From assembly GCF_001591025.1 (NCBI RefSeq), contig NZ_BCTZ01000007.1:29119-93118 (forward strand): DNA of 64,000 nucleotides, read 5' to 3'. The position numbers and the translations under genes are program-made. Shown here one piece after another: positions 45,204 to 54,702 of the stretch (the first letter of the stretch is position 1; every line of letters begins with the position of its first letter). This DNA comes from Sphingomonas soli NBRC 100801 (GTDB lineage Bacteria; Pseudomonadota; Alphaproteobacteria; Sphingomonadales; Sphingomonadaceae). Below the pieces are notes generated by a model. It was not told the DNA's origin. It did not search any database and saw nothing but the letters and a program-made list of their open reading frames with translations.

Positions 45204-48053
45204 TCAGAACTGCTTACGGAAACCGATGGTGAACCGGCGACCGATCGCGTCAAAGGTATCCCGCTCATAGAGCTGGAACGGCGGGTTGTGATCGCCGAGA
45301 TTGTCGATCGTGCCGTAGATGCTCAGCGTCTTGTCGATGGCGTACGACGCGCTCAGATCGAAATAGCTGATCTGACCGGTCGACGGCACCGCGAGCAGCG
45401 GCGTTGCCGCGCCCGAAGCCTTGGCGGCCGCAATACGCCCATCCTTGGTCGAACCGATGAAGCGATGACGGAGCGAGAGCTGGAGCGCGTCGTTCACGTC
45501 CCAGGTCAGACGCTGCGTGAAGCGCCAGACCGGGTTTGCATTACCGCAGCTGCCGCCACCGATATAGCCCGCGCAGTCCACCGCCGCGACGATCGGGCTG
45601 CTCTGCACCACGCTCTTGATGAGGTAGCTGCCAGCCAGATAGTAGCTGAAAGAGCCGAACGTGTTGGTCTGGTAGCGATAGTCGAGGCGGAAATCGACGC
45701 CCGACGTCTCCATCGACGCGATGTTCGCGTTGAGCAGCGGCACGTCATACAACTGACCGTCCGACGAGCGCTTGGTGAGCGGCTGACAGAAGATGTTGCT
45801 CATCGAGAGGTTGGCGCGGCAGGCGGTGATCACCGACTGGAGGCCACCACCGAATGCTGCAATCGCGCCATCGATCTTGATGTTGTAATAATCGATGGTG
45901 AACTGCAGGTTCGGCACCGCAGCGGGACGGAACACCGCACCAATCGACCAGGTGTCGGAGGTTTCTTCCTGAAGGGCCGGGTTGCCGCCGGTGATCGCGC
46001 GGATCTGCACGTTCTCCTGCTGGAAGACGTCGATCACGCTGGAGGGCACGCCCAGCGAGGTCATGCAGAACGTGCGCTCGGCAGCGGTGCGGTTAGCACC
46101 AGATGCGTTACAGAAGTCGGTCGCCTGCGGTGCAGTGTTGGTCGCACCGGAGAAGAGCTCGACCACGTTCGGTGCACGCACCGCACGCTGGTAAAGGCCG
46201 CGGAACTTGACGCCCTTGACCGGCGAATATTCGCCGCCAGCCTTCCAAGAGGTCACGCCGCCTGCGGTCGAATAGTCCGAATAGCGGATGCCGCCTTCGA
46301 ACGTGAGGAGCTGGGCGAACGGCATGTCGGCCAGGATCGGCACGACGAGCTCGCCGTACAGCTCCTTGACGTCGAAGCTGCCGCCGGTCCGCTGGATGCC
46401 AGCCGAACGCGAGAGCGCCTTGCCCTGGATGTAGAGCTGATCCGGCGTGAAGGTCGAGCTTTCCTTGCGGTATTCCGCACCCACCGAGATGCCCACATTG
46501 CCCGCCGGCAGCGAGAAGAGCGTGCCGGTGATGCTGGCGCCTGCCTGCTTCTGATCAAGGACGGTGATGTTGGTCAGGTCGGTATAGATATAGTCCCGCA
46601 TCTCCTTCGTCATCGACATGAAGCCAAAGGGATTGATCGTGACGCACCGGACATCGGTGGTCAGGCAGTCATACGGGTTGTTGGGGTTGGTCAGGAACGC
46701 GTTGGCGAAGTTGTCGATCAGCACGCCGCCGCCCTGGACATCGGTGATCCGCACGTGGCCCTGGTTGTAGAAGACTTCCCAGTTCAGCTTGTCGGTCAGT
46801 CCGCCCTTCAAGCCCGCCACGAAGCGGCCGAATTCACGGGTCTGGTCGTCCGTGCGCGAGCCGAAGTCGAGCAGGCGACGATTGATGTTGATCGAGATCA
46901 GGTTGTCGCCATCACCGTCGAGATGGGTGCTCAGGAAGGTGCGCAGCGACGGCGCCAGATAGGGATTGCGCAGATCGAACTGGAAGTTGGGCAGGAAGCC
47001 CGAGCTGCTCATCGGCACTGCGCCCAGCGTCGAGTTGAGCTCGCTGCGAACGTAATTGCCTTCGAAGAACGCGGTGATGTTGTCGGTCACATCATAGTGA
47101 CTCGTCAGCGCCGCCGACCAGCGCTTCAGCGGCATCTGCAGGTTGGTGTACGGACGGTCGTTGAAGCCGTCGCTCGTCTTATACGCGCGCCATCCTTCCT
47201 GCGCGAAGAAGATGCCGGCGGTGCCGATGGTGTTGCCGAACTGATCAACCTTGCCGACCAGCGCAGGCGAGAAGATCGTGCCCTGCGGGGTAACGCCGTT
47301 GCCACCCGGCACCAGCACACCCTTGCCGTTCTGCACGGCGTCTACCAGGAAGAGCGACGCATGGTCGCGCGCGGCGCCCTTGACCATCTCACGGTCATAA
47401 TAGTTGCCGTTGAACACGATGTTGCCGCGGCCGTCGGCGAAATTGCCGCCAACGGTGAAGTCGATGTTGTAGCGGTTGGCGTCGCCTTCATCGCTGATGC
47501 CGTACTGCGCGCCAATTTCCATGCCCTGGAAGTTTGTCTTGGTGACGAAGTTCACCACGCCGGCCATCGCGTCCGAACCATACACCGCCGAAGCGCCGCC
47601 GGTGACGACTTCGATGCGCTCGATCATCGCAGTCGGGATCATGTTGATGTCGACAACGCCGTCCTGGCTGGCGCCGACGATGCGGCGGCCATTCTGCAGC
47701 ACCAGGGTACGAGCCGCACCCAGGTTGCGCAGGTTGACCGTGGCGGAGCCGTTGCCGCTGTTCGATTGGGCGCCAGCGCCAGCAACCGCCTGCGGGAGCG
47801 AGTTGAGCAGCTGCTCGGTCTCGACGGTGCCGGTCTGCTTGATTTCGTCGACGCCGATCACATTGACCGGGCTGTTCGAATCAACGTCCGGGCGCGGAAT
47901 GCGCGATCCCGTAACGACGATCCCTTCGCCGCCATCGATGGCTTCCGGTTCGTCGGTCTGCGCCATGGCGGTGCCCATCACCATCATCATGGCAGCGAGT
48001 GCGGAACCGCCCCGCAGCCCCGCCCGCATCACTGAAACTCGCTTACTCAACAT
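45204..48053 (-). CDS. TonB-dependent receptor
   Basis: 949-residue outer-membrane receptor. Signal peptide (MLSKRVSVMRAG... ending GTAMAQ), TonB box region GEGIVVTGSRIPRPD, plug domain (VNLRNLGAARTLVLQNGRR; VVTGGASAVYGSDAMAGVVNFVTK) and a long barrel ending in RRFTIGFRKQF with a terminal Phe. Start fixed by GGGGAGA ahead of the ATG at 48053; more than 130 upstream in-frame codons have no ribosome site. First gene of the minus-strand peptidase operon, so the ligand is probably a peptide or a peptide-like compound. Confidence 0.94.
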   Translation of the reverse strand: MLSKRVSVMRAGLRGGSALAAMMMVMGTAMAQTDEPEAIDGGEGIVVTGSRIPRPDVDSNSPVNVIGVDEIKQTGTVETEQLLNSLPQAVAGAGAQSNSGNGSATVNLRNLGAARTLVLQNGRRIVGASQDGVVDINMIPTAMIERIEVVTGGASAVYGSDAMAGVVNFVTKTNFQGMEIGAQYGISDEGDANRYNIDFTVGGNFADGRGNIVFNGNYYDREMVKGAARDHASLFLVDAVQNGKGVLVPGGNGVTPQGTIFSPALVGKVDQFGNTIGTAGIFFAQEGWRAYKTSDGFNDRPYTNLQMPLKRWSAALTSHYDVTDNITAFFEGNYVRSELNSTLGAVPMSSSGFLPNFQFDLRNPYLAPSLRTFLSTHLDGDGDNLISININRRLLDFGSRTDDQTREFGRFVAGLKGGLTDKLNWEVFYNQGHVRITDVQGGGVLIDNFANAFLTNPNNPYDCLTTDVRCVTINPFGFMSMTKEMRDYIYTDLTNITVLDQKQAGASITGTLFSLPAGNVGISVGAEYRKESSTFTPDQLYIQGKALSRSAGIQRTGGSFDVKELYGELVVPILADMPFAQLLTFEGGIRYSDYSTAGGVTSWKAGGEYSPVKGVKFRGLYQRAVRAPNVVELFSGATNTAPQATDFCNASGANRTAAERTFCMTSLGVPSSVIDVFQQENVQIRAITGGNPALQEETSDTWSIGAVFRPAAVPNLQFTIDYYNIKIDGAIAAFGGGLQSVITACRANLSMSNIFCQPLTKRSSDGQLYDVPLLNANIASMETSGVDFRLDYRYQTNTFGSFSYYLAGSYLIKSVVQSSPIVAAVDCAGYIGGGSCGNANPVWRFTQRLTWDVNDALQLSLRHRFIGSTKDGRIAAAKASGAATPLLAVPSTGQISYFDLSASYAIDKTLSIYGTIDNLGDHNPPFQLYERDTFDAIGRRFTIGFRKQF

Positions 48054-48528
48054 CTTCGTGTCTCCCCGAATGGATACGCCCGCCTGCCTTGCCCCGCCAC
48101 GACGTCTATCGATCGTGATATTTCGGTGAACAAGTGCGTGATTTTGAGCATAACCTAACCGGACGGTCAATTCGGACGAACAAAAAAATGTGAAAAGTGT
48201 CGCTTCTCGGTAACAAAAATGCCCGAGAAGCGGCGATCCGGCGCAGCATCCGGTCGCGATCGCGCGGTTGCGGCGGGCACGGAAAGAGCCTGCAAGGCCC
48301 CCGGAAATTTCCGGAAATTCGTCTACTAATCCGCAGATTTCCTTCGATTCGCGCCATTTTGGACGGACCCAGAGGCTCTCACCAGCTCCTAGCTTGGGGC
48401 GCTCACAGCGCCACTTGACCAGCGCTCGATCTGCAATCATCGTATTACAAATCACATGTTTTTTGTTTTATTTGTGCCTTGAATCGCGGTTCAGCGCCGC
48501 GTGACCGGGAATGGCAAGGGAGATCGAT
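48054..48528. other. Divergent intergenic region, TonB receptor / DUF885
   Basis: About 475 bp without a gene. A perfect 14-bp palindrome CCGGAAATTTCCGG (48301-48314) runs into a further GAAATT, so CCGGAAATT occurs twice in tandem; this is a possible operator. AT-rich tracts at about 48140-48195 and 48440-48480 are likely promoters for the receptor and the DUF885 gene. Confidence 0.45.
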
Positions 48529-50223
48529 ATGCGCGCAAAGGGACTGATGATCGCACTGCTTCTGGCTGGAGCGGCCGCCCCGGGAGTGCTCGGGATCGCG
48601 CCGGCCAATGCGCAAAGTGTAGCCGCGCAACCAGACGGCCCTCCCCAGGGCAGCCAGAGCTATGCTGAGTTCGTCAGTCTGTTCACCGCATTCGATGGCT
48701 GGCGCACGCCTGTGGCTGTCAACGGAGTCGTCGATTTCAGCTCCGCCGCAGTCGAAAAGCGCCGCGCAGAGCTGCGTGATTTCCAGGCGAAGCTCCCCGA
48801 TTTCGCGGTTGCAAGCTGGGATCAGCACCAGCAGGTCGATTATCTCGCGGTCCGCGCGCAGATGGATCTGGAGGATTTCAACCTCAACATTCTGAAGCCC
48901 TGGGCTCGCGATCCCGGGATGTATGTCGATGAGCTGCAGCGCCTCACCTATGCCGATCTGCCACTGAAGGGCGCGGCGCTGGCCACGCTCCGGGCTCGGT
49001 TGAAGACTATCCCCGCCTATCTCGCCCAGGCCCGCGTCAATCTCGATTCGGTCGCCGCCGATTATGCCGATCTTGCGCTGCACAGCATTTCGCACGGGGA
49101 CGGCGTCGGCCATGGCATGCCGTATCGCGCGGTGGAGCCCGAGGGCCTGCTCGGCTGGTTCGCCGATCTGCGCGGACGCGCGGAAAAGCAGCAACCCGCA
49201 ATCGTCGCCGATATCAAGGCGGCAGAGGCTGCCATCCGGAGCTTCCGTGACTGGCTGACCGCCGCACGCCCAACGATGACGGCGCGCGCCGGCGTGGGCA
49301 AGCCTGCCTATGACTGGTTCCTCACCAATGTCCGCTTGATGCCCTATGATTCTGATCAGATCGTGTCGCTGGCCGATCGCGAGCTCACCCGCTTCTGGGC
49401 CAATTACACCACCGAACGGCACCGCAACCGCAACCTGCCCGAGCTGGAACTGCCCAAGTCGGGCGAAGAATATGAAGCGCAACTCGCAGGCACCGACGCC
49501 AAGATCCGCAAATGGCTGACGGACGAAGAAATCATCACGATCCCGGACTATATTCCGGGCAGCTACAAGGAAGTAGGCTATAACGCCCCGTGGATCGTCC
49601 GCCCGACGGGGCCGATGTTCTGGGAGCAGGTGCAGTTCCGCGACGCCTCGCCCGATCACCTCCACGCAACCTTCCCCGGCCACAAGTTTGACGGGCTCAC
49701 CGGCAAGCGCGTGACGCACCCGATCCGCAGCCGTGTGCGTGACAGCGGCCGCACCGAAGGCTGGGGCTTCTATCTGGAAGAAGCAGCGCTCCAGCTCGGC
49801 CTGTTCGACGATCGCCCGCGCACGCGCGAGTTGATCTATATCTTCGGCCTGTTCCGCGCCGCCCGCACGATCGGTGACGTGAAGATGCAGCGCAACGAGA
49901 TGAATGTCGGCGAGACCATGAAGTTCTGGAAGGAATGGACACCCTATCTCGACGACAATGTCGCTCGCGTCGACGCCGGCATCTATATCCGCCGCCCGCC
50001 AGGCTACGGCATGACCTACACGATCGGCGCTATGCAGCTTCAGAAGTTGCTGGTCGACCGCAAGCGCCAGCTCGGCGAGAAATTCTCGCTGCGGGATTAT
50101 CACGATTATCTGATGAACACCGGCCGCCTGCCCGTGTCTTTGCTGCGCTACGACCTCACCGGCTATGACGATGAGATTAAAAACTTCTGGCACCACGTCC
50201 CGCTGTCAGAAGTTGCGCGCTGA
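48529..50223 (+). CDS. DUF885 family protein, exported, degenerate metal motif
   Basis: 564 residues from the ATG at 48529, preferred over ATG 48511 because AGGGAG sits 7 bp upstream. Signal peptide ends near PANAQ. The first DUF885 motif reads LHATFPGHKFDG (about residue 378) with Ala in place of Glu, while TEGWGFYLEE (about 409) is intact. Closely related to the copy at 15937-17589, which also lacks the glutamate; both share RQPGYG/RRPPGYG and T.GRLP/GSIPISLLR(Y/W) ends. Divergent from the TonB receptor, so probably under the same control. Confidence 0.88.
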   Translation: MRAKGLMIALLLAGAAAPGVLGIAPANAQSVAAQPDGPPQGSQSYAEFVSLFTAFDGWRTPVAVNGVVDFSSAAVEKRRAELRDFQAKLPDFAVASWDQHQQVDYLAVRAQMDLEDFNLNILKPWARDPGMYVDELQRLTYADLPLKGAALATLRARLKTIPAYLAQARVNLDSVAADYADLALHSISHGDGVGHGMPYRAVEPEGLLGWFADLRGRAEKQQPAIVADIKAAEAAIRSFRDWLTAARPTMTARAGVGKPAYDWFLTNVRLMPYDSDQIVSLADRELTRFWANYTTERHRNRNLPELELPKSGEEYEAQLAGTDAKIRKWLTDEEIITIPDYIPGSYKEVGYNAPWIVRPTGPMFWEQVQFRDASPDHLHATFPGHKFDGLTGKRVTHPIRSRVRDSGRTEGWGFYLEEAALQLGLFDDRPRTRELIYIFGLFRAARTIGDVKMQRNEMNVGETMKFWKEWTPYLDDNVARVDAGIYIRRPPGYGMTYTIGAMQLQKLLVDRKRQLGEKFSLRDYHDYLMNTGRLPVSLLRYDLTGYDDEIKNFWHHVPLSEVAR

Positions 50224-50610
50224 ATAGGATCCGCGCCAATCCGATTATGGCCCTGTCTTAGAGACCCTCGCTGGGCCTCTGAGACACGTCGTGGTGCAAA
50301 ATTCGCGACTAGAATCTTCTCCAGGAGAATTGAGTCGTCATCCCCGCGCGAGCGGGGGTGACGCCCTCTCAATGATACGCAAATCCTCTATTTGCGGCAT
50401 CATGATATTGCTCGTCCGCTTCGTAATCAAAGTCCGCATATGTGAACCGTGCGCGCCGTTCGGTGCGCCATTTGCGGTTTCGGTATCAATATACGAGAAT
50501 TTCGCATCATAATCTTGCGACACCGATTCGACATTGATCGAAAAGTTCACTTAAGAAATCGGCCACCCCAAACTGGAATATTGCTACGTGTCCTCCGACG
50601 AAAGCAATTC
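50224..50610. other. Intergenic region before the eCIS locus
   Basis: About 390 bp, clearly AT-richer from 50365 onward. GTCATCCCCGC (50337-50347) and GCGGGGGTGAC (50352-50362) form a stem with a GCGA loop, similar to dispersed palindromic repeats of proteobacteria and usable as a terminator for the DUF885 gene. CGCAAAT-CCTCT-ATTTGCG (50378-50396) is a second dyad, with another ATTTGCG at about 50468, possibly an operator for the eCIS genes. No gene seen. Confidence 0.5.
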
Positions 50611-53600
50611 ATGCCATCGCAGCAGCATCACGTTGGACGCCTGACTTTAAGCATCGACACCCCGGGTCTCGATCTGGCGATACGGCTGCGTGGCCGCGCG
50701 GAGGATATAGCGCGCGATCTATTGCCAGGCGTGATCGAGCGGACGTTCGAGGCGCTGGCGCCCGAGGGGCGGCGCGTCGAACTCAGCCGGCTCGAACTCG
50801 ATTTGGGCACGATCGCTGCCGAGCGGCTGGAGGAGGAACTACCCCTCGCGCTCGAACGCACACTGGCCGGGGCGCTGACCCAAGCACTCGCCGCGGCGCG
50901 CAACGCCCCCACCCGCGACGCGCGGGAGCTACCGCATCAGGCAGCGGCGCTCGAAGATTTCGAGGTGTATCTGACGCATGGCGCACCGCGCCATCATGCA
51001 CCGCAGGGCTATCGTCCCGCCGAGAGCTTCACGCAACTGCTCCGAAACCAGCCGGACGCGCTGGTGGCGATGCTTCGCCGGAGGGCGCGGGACCGGCACG
51101 CGCTCGACCGGCTTGTGCTCCAGCTCGATGAAGCTGCCCTGCGCGCGTTGCTGAACGTCCTGGCACCCGCGGATGCCGCGCTTATCCTTGCCTATCACGC
51201 AGACCTGTTGCGGGTGAGGCTCGACCCGCCCTTGCCGGCGGCCGCACCGCTTCGTCACGCCATCTGGGTGCTGACGCTTGAGTTCATCCTTCGAGAAGCC
51301 GGGACCCAGTTCAACCGCCGCAGCTTCGTCGCGCATCTGCTGCACGGCATCGCCGCGGCCCAGGGGATCGCTTACTCGCTGCTGCTGGCGCAGGTTCGCG
51401 ATGCGCTGGCGCTGACCCGGCAACGCCGGCCCGCGACGGCATCGCTGCCGGGCGTGCTCGACGCGCTGGCGGCAGATGAGAAGGCCGGAGACCGCGGCAC
51501 CATCACGGCGGATGAACCCGACGCACCGCCCGAACGCACTGCCGAGGCGCTGCTACAGCAATTCCGCGACGCCGCCGAGGATCCAGCCACGCTGGAATCG
51601 CTGGTGCGGCAACTCAGCGCCGCACAATTTGCATGGCTGATCGCGCGACTGGAGCCGGCGCAGGCGGCGCAGATCCTCGCTTATGTCGCCGGGCTGAGCG
51701 CCTTGCACCGCGAGAGCACACTGCTCGCACTCTCGCTTGCCGGGTTCGAAAACCAGCTGCGGCTGACCGTGCTGCGCTTTCTGCTGCGCGACGCAGGATC
51801 GCAATTCAACCGGCGTAGCTGGCTGCGTCGCCTGCTGAACCGCCTGGCCGCAATCGGCGGGGTTTCCCAGCAGTTCCTTCTGGAATCGCTCATGACCGCG
51901 CTGGCGGCCGTTCGCCGCCGGTTGCCCGCGGGAAGCTCGCTGCCCGCTGCGGTTTCGGCGCTGGCGGCAGACCTGCCTGCACCCGACAGCGTGCCGCCGG
52001 AGGATGCCGATCCGATCGACGCCTGGATAGTAAGGCTGCGCCAGTACCAGGACGACGAAGCCGCGCTGGCTACGCTGGCGCTGGGCATGTCTGCGGACCT
52101 GTTCGCAGCTGTGGCGGCTCGCCTCCGCCCACGCCCGGCAGCACAGTTGCTGGGAAGCATTGCTGAACTGACCGCGCTGCAGCAGCGGCACGGCCTGATC
52201 GCCTTGTCCGAGCGGGCCTTTGCCGCAAAGATGCGTACGCTCGCGCTCCGCTGGCTGATGCGCGCGCCGAGATCCCCGTTCCGGGAAAAGAGCTGGCTGG
52301 CTTTTGCCGCAAATGGGCTGGCGGCTGCGGCAAGGCTGGACCCGGCATGGCTCGCCGCGCGCCTCGCGGAAATCCGGGACGCTGCCCCGCCCCCTGACCT
52401 TCCGCGCGATGCCGCGATGCTCGCCCGAGAGATCGAGCGGACAGATGGTGGTGCAAAAGCCGAACTGATCCGGAGCCTGACGTCCGATCCCGCGCGGCTT
52501 CAACGCGTGATCGCGGCATTGGACGAGGGCGGGGTCCTTGCCATCTTGGCGCAATTCGGCGCGGTGGGAGATGCCGCCGCGGCGGACCTTGCAATGCTGG
52601 AGCGCCGCCACGCGGAACGCGCATTGGCCGCGCTCGACGCCACCGGGTTCCGCAACCTGATCACCGCCCTCGCTATCGGCGCGCTCGCCAGGGGTGGAGC
52701 GTTTCGCCGCGCCGAACTGCGCCGCCATCTGCTCGATGGAATTGCGGGCCATCAGGGCCTTTCGCCGCGCGAGACCGGCAATTGGCGGTGGCTCGAGCGC
52801 GCCACGAAGCCCGCGCCGCAAGCAAGCGGGCCAGATCTGGATCCGCTGTGCCACGCCGAACGTTTTCTGCGCAGCGGCGGTCCGCCAGCCTCCGCCGCAT
52901 ATCTGACGCGCGCCGCAACGAGGAACCCGGCCGCCTTCGCTGCCCTGCTTCGCAAGTTGCTGGCTGGAGCGTCGGGCGAGAGCGGACTGCTCATCGAACG
53001 GCTGCTCGCCTGGATGCTGCCCGAGGAAATCCTGGTCGCGCTGCAGCCCGATGGCGTGGACCGCGCGGCCGCCTGGGCGGCACATCTGGCCGATCTGCCC
53101 GGCGGGAGCATGACTGCGGCGTGGACGCGCATCCTCGACGCAGCCCTGCGCGGCGAGATCCTCGACATGGCCGATCCGCCGCCGCCGGGCGAGCGCCAGG
53201 ATCGGTTGGCGCTGCTTCGCCACTGGCTCGAACATGGCACGCTGGCGTGGTGGGCGCCGCCCGGCGCGCGGATCGAGTCGCTGCTCGCGGAGTTCGCCGG
53301 GCTGCAGATGCCCGAAATGCATCGGCTCTTTGGCGATGCCGATCCCGAAACGGTCGCGATCCGCCTGCACCGCGCCGTCGGTTTTATGAAGGCCGAAGAT
53401 GCGGCCGCCCTGATCGAGCGGCTAGCGCCATGGATGCCGAATGTCATGAAGCCCCTCGCGGCGCTTTCCGGCGACACAGCCCCGGACCTGCTTGCCAGCG
53501 CCCAGCTTCGCGCCGCCGCCGCAGCGATCACGGGCGCGCCGGTCGATCTGCACAGGCTGGGCTCTCCGATCCCGCCGCCGCCCATCGGTGCCGCGCAGCC

Positions 53601-54702
53601 GCCGCCCTCCGCCACCGCGGACAGAACCGCGCTGTTCGCCTGGCTATCGGGCGACGCGCCGGCAAGTGCCGCGCAAGACGCACTCCCGATGCGCCTGCTA
53701 GCGGATCTAGCCGATCGCGGCGATCCCGATCTCGACAGCGCATTGCGCGCGGGGCTGGCAAGCCCCGGCGCCAGGGCGCGCTGGGCGGCGGAAATGCCGG
53801 AAGAGCTGTTCTCCCGCACCATTTCCCGCCTCGCTCCGGCGCAGGCGCGGTTCCTGCTCGACACCACCACGATCCTGGCTGCCGCTTGGCGACAGGTCGC
53901 TCCCGAAGCGCTGCGGGCAGGTATCGGCGAAACGCTACGGGCCCGCTTGCTGGCGATGCTGGCCGAAGCCCCTCTGCCCGCGCGCCGCGCCGCGCTTGGG
54001 CGCCTGATCGCCGGGCTGCCCGAGGCCTCTCCCGAAATCCTGGAGCGTGCGCGCGCGCGCGCGATTGAACTTGCGCAGCGCGGCGGGCACGCGAATATAC
54101 TCGCCGCAATGAGCCAGTCGCCTGCTGCGACCCCGCCTTCTCCAATGCGCGCATCCGAGCCCGTCCGCCCGCCCGAACCAGAGAATGGCGACCGGATCTA
54201 TATCGCGAACGCCGGGCTGGTATTGTTCAATCCGTTCCTGCCCCGCTTCTTCGAGCGCATCGGCGTGCTGACCCCTGACGCAGAGGGAGTCCCGCGCATC
54301 GCCGGTATCGAAGCTGCGTCACGCGCGGTGCACCTGCTGCAATATCTGATCGACGAACGCTGCGACGCGCCAGAGACTGCGCTGGCGCTTAACAAGCTGC
54401 TCGCCGGGGTTTCCGTCACCGCGCCCGTCGCGCGCGAGATCGAGCCGGGCGCAGCGGATCGGGCGATTTGCGCCGAGCTGATTGATGCGGTGATCGCCAA
54501 CTGGGCGATCATCCAAAACACATCCCCTGCCGGACTGCGCGAAACCTTCCTGCAACGCGAGGGCAGGCTCCGCCGCGAGGCTGACCGCTGGACGCTCGAT
54601 GTAGAGCGCAAGACGCTCGACATATTGGTCGATCAAATTCCCTGGAACAGGGCGGTGCTCTATCACCGCTGGATGGCGGAGCCAGTTCATGTCAATTGGT
54701 GA
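50611..54702 (+). CDS. eCIS tape-measure protein (CIS_TMP, Afp14-like)
   Basis: 1363-residue cytoplasmic assembly protein that sets tube length in extracellular contractile injection systems. The N-terminus (about 1-100; VGRLTLSIDTPGLDLAIRLR, ELSRLELDLGTI) and the C-terminus (about 1190-1363; IYIANAGLVLFNPFLP, RAVHLLQYLIDE, ALNKLLAG, NTSPAGLRETFLQREG, ILVDQIPWN) are the CIS_TMP signature. Between them lie at least four related helical modules anchored by FNRRSF (234), FNRRSW (399), FREKSW (557) and FRRAEL (698). The weak ribosome site and AT-rich leader suggest tight control. Its last 14 bp overlap the ATPase gene. Confidence 0.9.
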   Translation: MPSQQHHVGRLTLSIDTPGLDLAIRLRGRAEDIARDLLPGVIERTFEALAPEGRRVELSRLELDLGTIAAERLEEELPLALERTLAGALTQALAAARNAPTRDARELPHQAAALEDFEVYLTHGAPRHHAPQGYRPAESFTQLLRNQPDALVAMLRRRARDRHALDRLVLQLDEAALRALLNVLAPADAALILAYHADLLRVRLDPPLPAAAPLRHAIWVLTLEFILREAGTQFNRRSFVAHLLHGIAAAQGIAYSLLLAQVRDALALTRQRRPATASLPGVLDALAADEKAGDRGTITADEPDAPPERTAEALLQQFRDAAEDPATLESLVRQLSAAQFAWLIARLEPAQAAQILAYVAGLSALHRESTLLALSLAGFENQLRLTVLRFLLRDAGSQFNRRSWLRRLLNRLAAIGGVSQQFLLESLMTALAAVRRRLPAGSSLPAAVSALAADLPAPDSVPPEDADPIDAWIVRLRQYQDDEAALATLALGMSADLFAAVAARLRPRPAAQLLGSIAELTALQQRHGLIALSERAFAAKMRTLALRWLMRAPRSPFREKSWLAFAANGLAAAARLDPAWLAARLAEIRDAAPPPDLPRDAAMLAREIERTDGGAKAELIRSLTSDPARLQRVIAALDEGGVLAILAQFGAVGDAAAADLAMLERRHAERALAALDATGFRNLITALAIGALARGGAFRRAELRRHLLDGIAGHQGLSPRETGNWRWLERATKPAPQASGPDLDPLCHAERFLRSGGPPASAAYLTRAATRNPAAFAALLRKLLAGASGESGLLIERLLAWMLPEEILVALQPDGVDRAAAWAAHLADLPGGSMTAAWTRILDAALRGEILDMADPPPPGERQDRLALLRHWLEHGTLAWWAPPGARIESLLAEFAGLQMPEMHRLFGDADPETVAIRLHRAVGFMKAEDAAALIERLAPWMPNVMKPLAALSGDTAPDLLASAQLRAAAAAITGAPVDLHRLGSPIPPPPIGAAQPPPSATADRTALFAWLSGDAPASAAQDALPMRLLADLADRGDPDLDSALRAGLASPGARARWAAEMPEELFSRTISRLAPAQARFLLDTTTILAAAWRQVAPEALRAGIGETLRARLLAMLAEAPLPARRAALGRLIAGLPEASPEILERARARAIELAQRGGHANILAAMSQSPAATPPSPMRASEPVRPPEPENGDRIYIANAGLVLFNPFLPRFFERIGVLTPDAEGVPRIAGIEAASRAVHLLQYLIDERCDAPETALALNKLLAGVSVTAPVAREIEPGAADRAICAELIDAVIANWAIIQNTSPAGLRETFLQREGRLRREADRWTLDVERKTLDILVDQIPWNRAVLYHRWMAEPVHVNW

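Noticed and set aside
45288..48035. 915-codon plus-strand frame opposite the TonB receptor
   Set aside because: Antisense shadow; the minus strand carries a signal peptide, plug and barrel with terminal Phe.
50337..50362. CRISPR repeat or attachment site
   Set aside because: Single copy hairpin, no spaced array, no integrase or tRNA nearby.
51553..53370. 605-codon minus-strand frame within the tape-measure gene
   Set aside because: Gln/Arg-rich shadow; the plus frame has conserved CIS_TMP ends and internal repeats.
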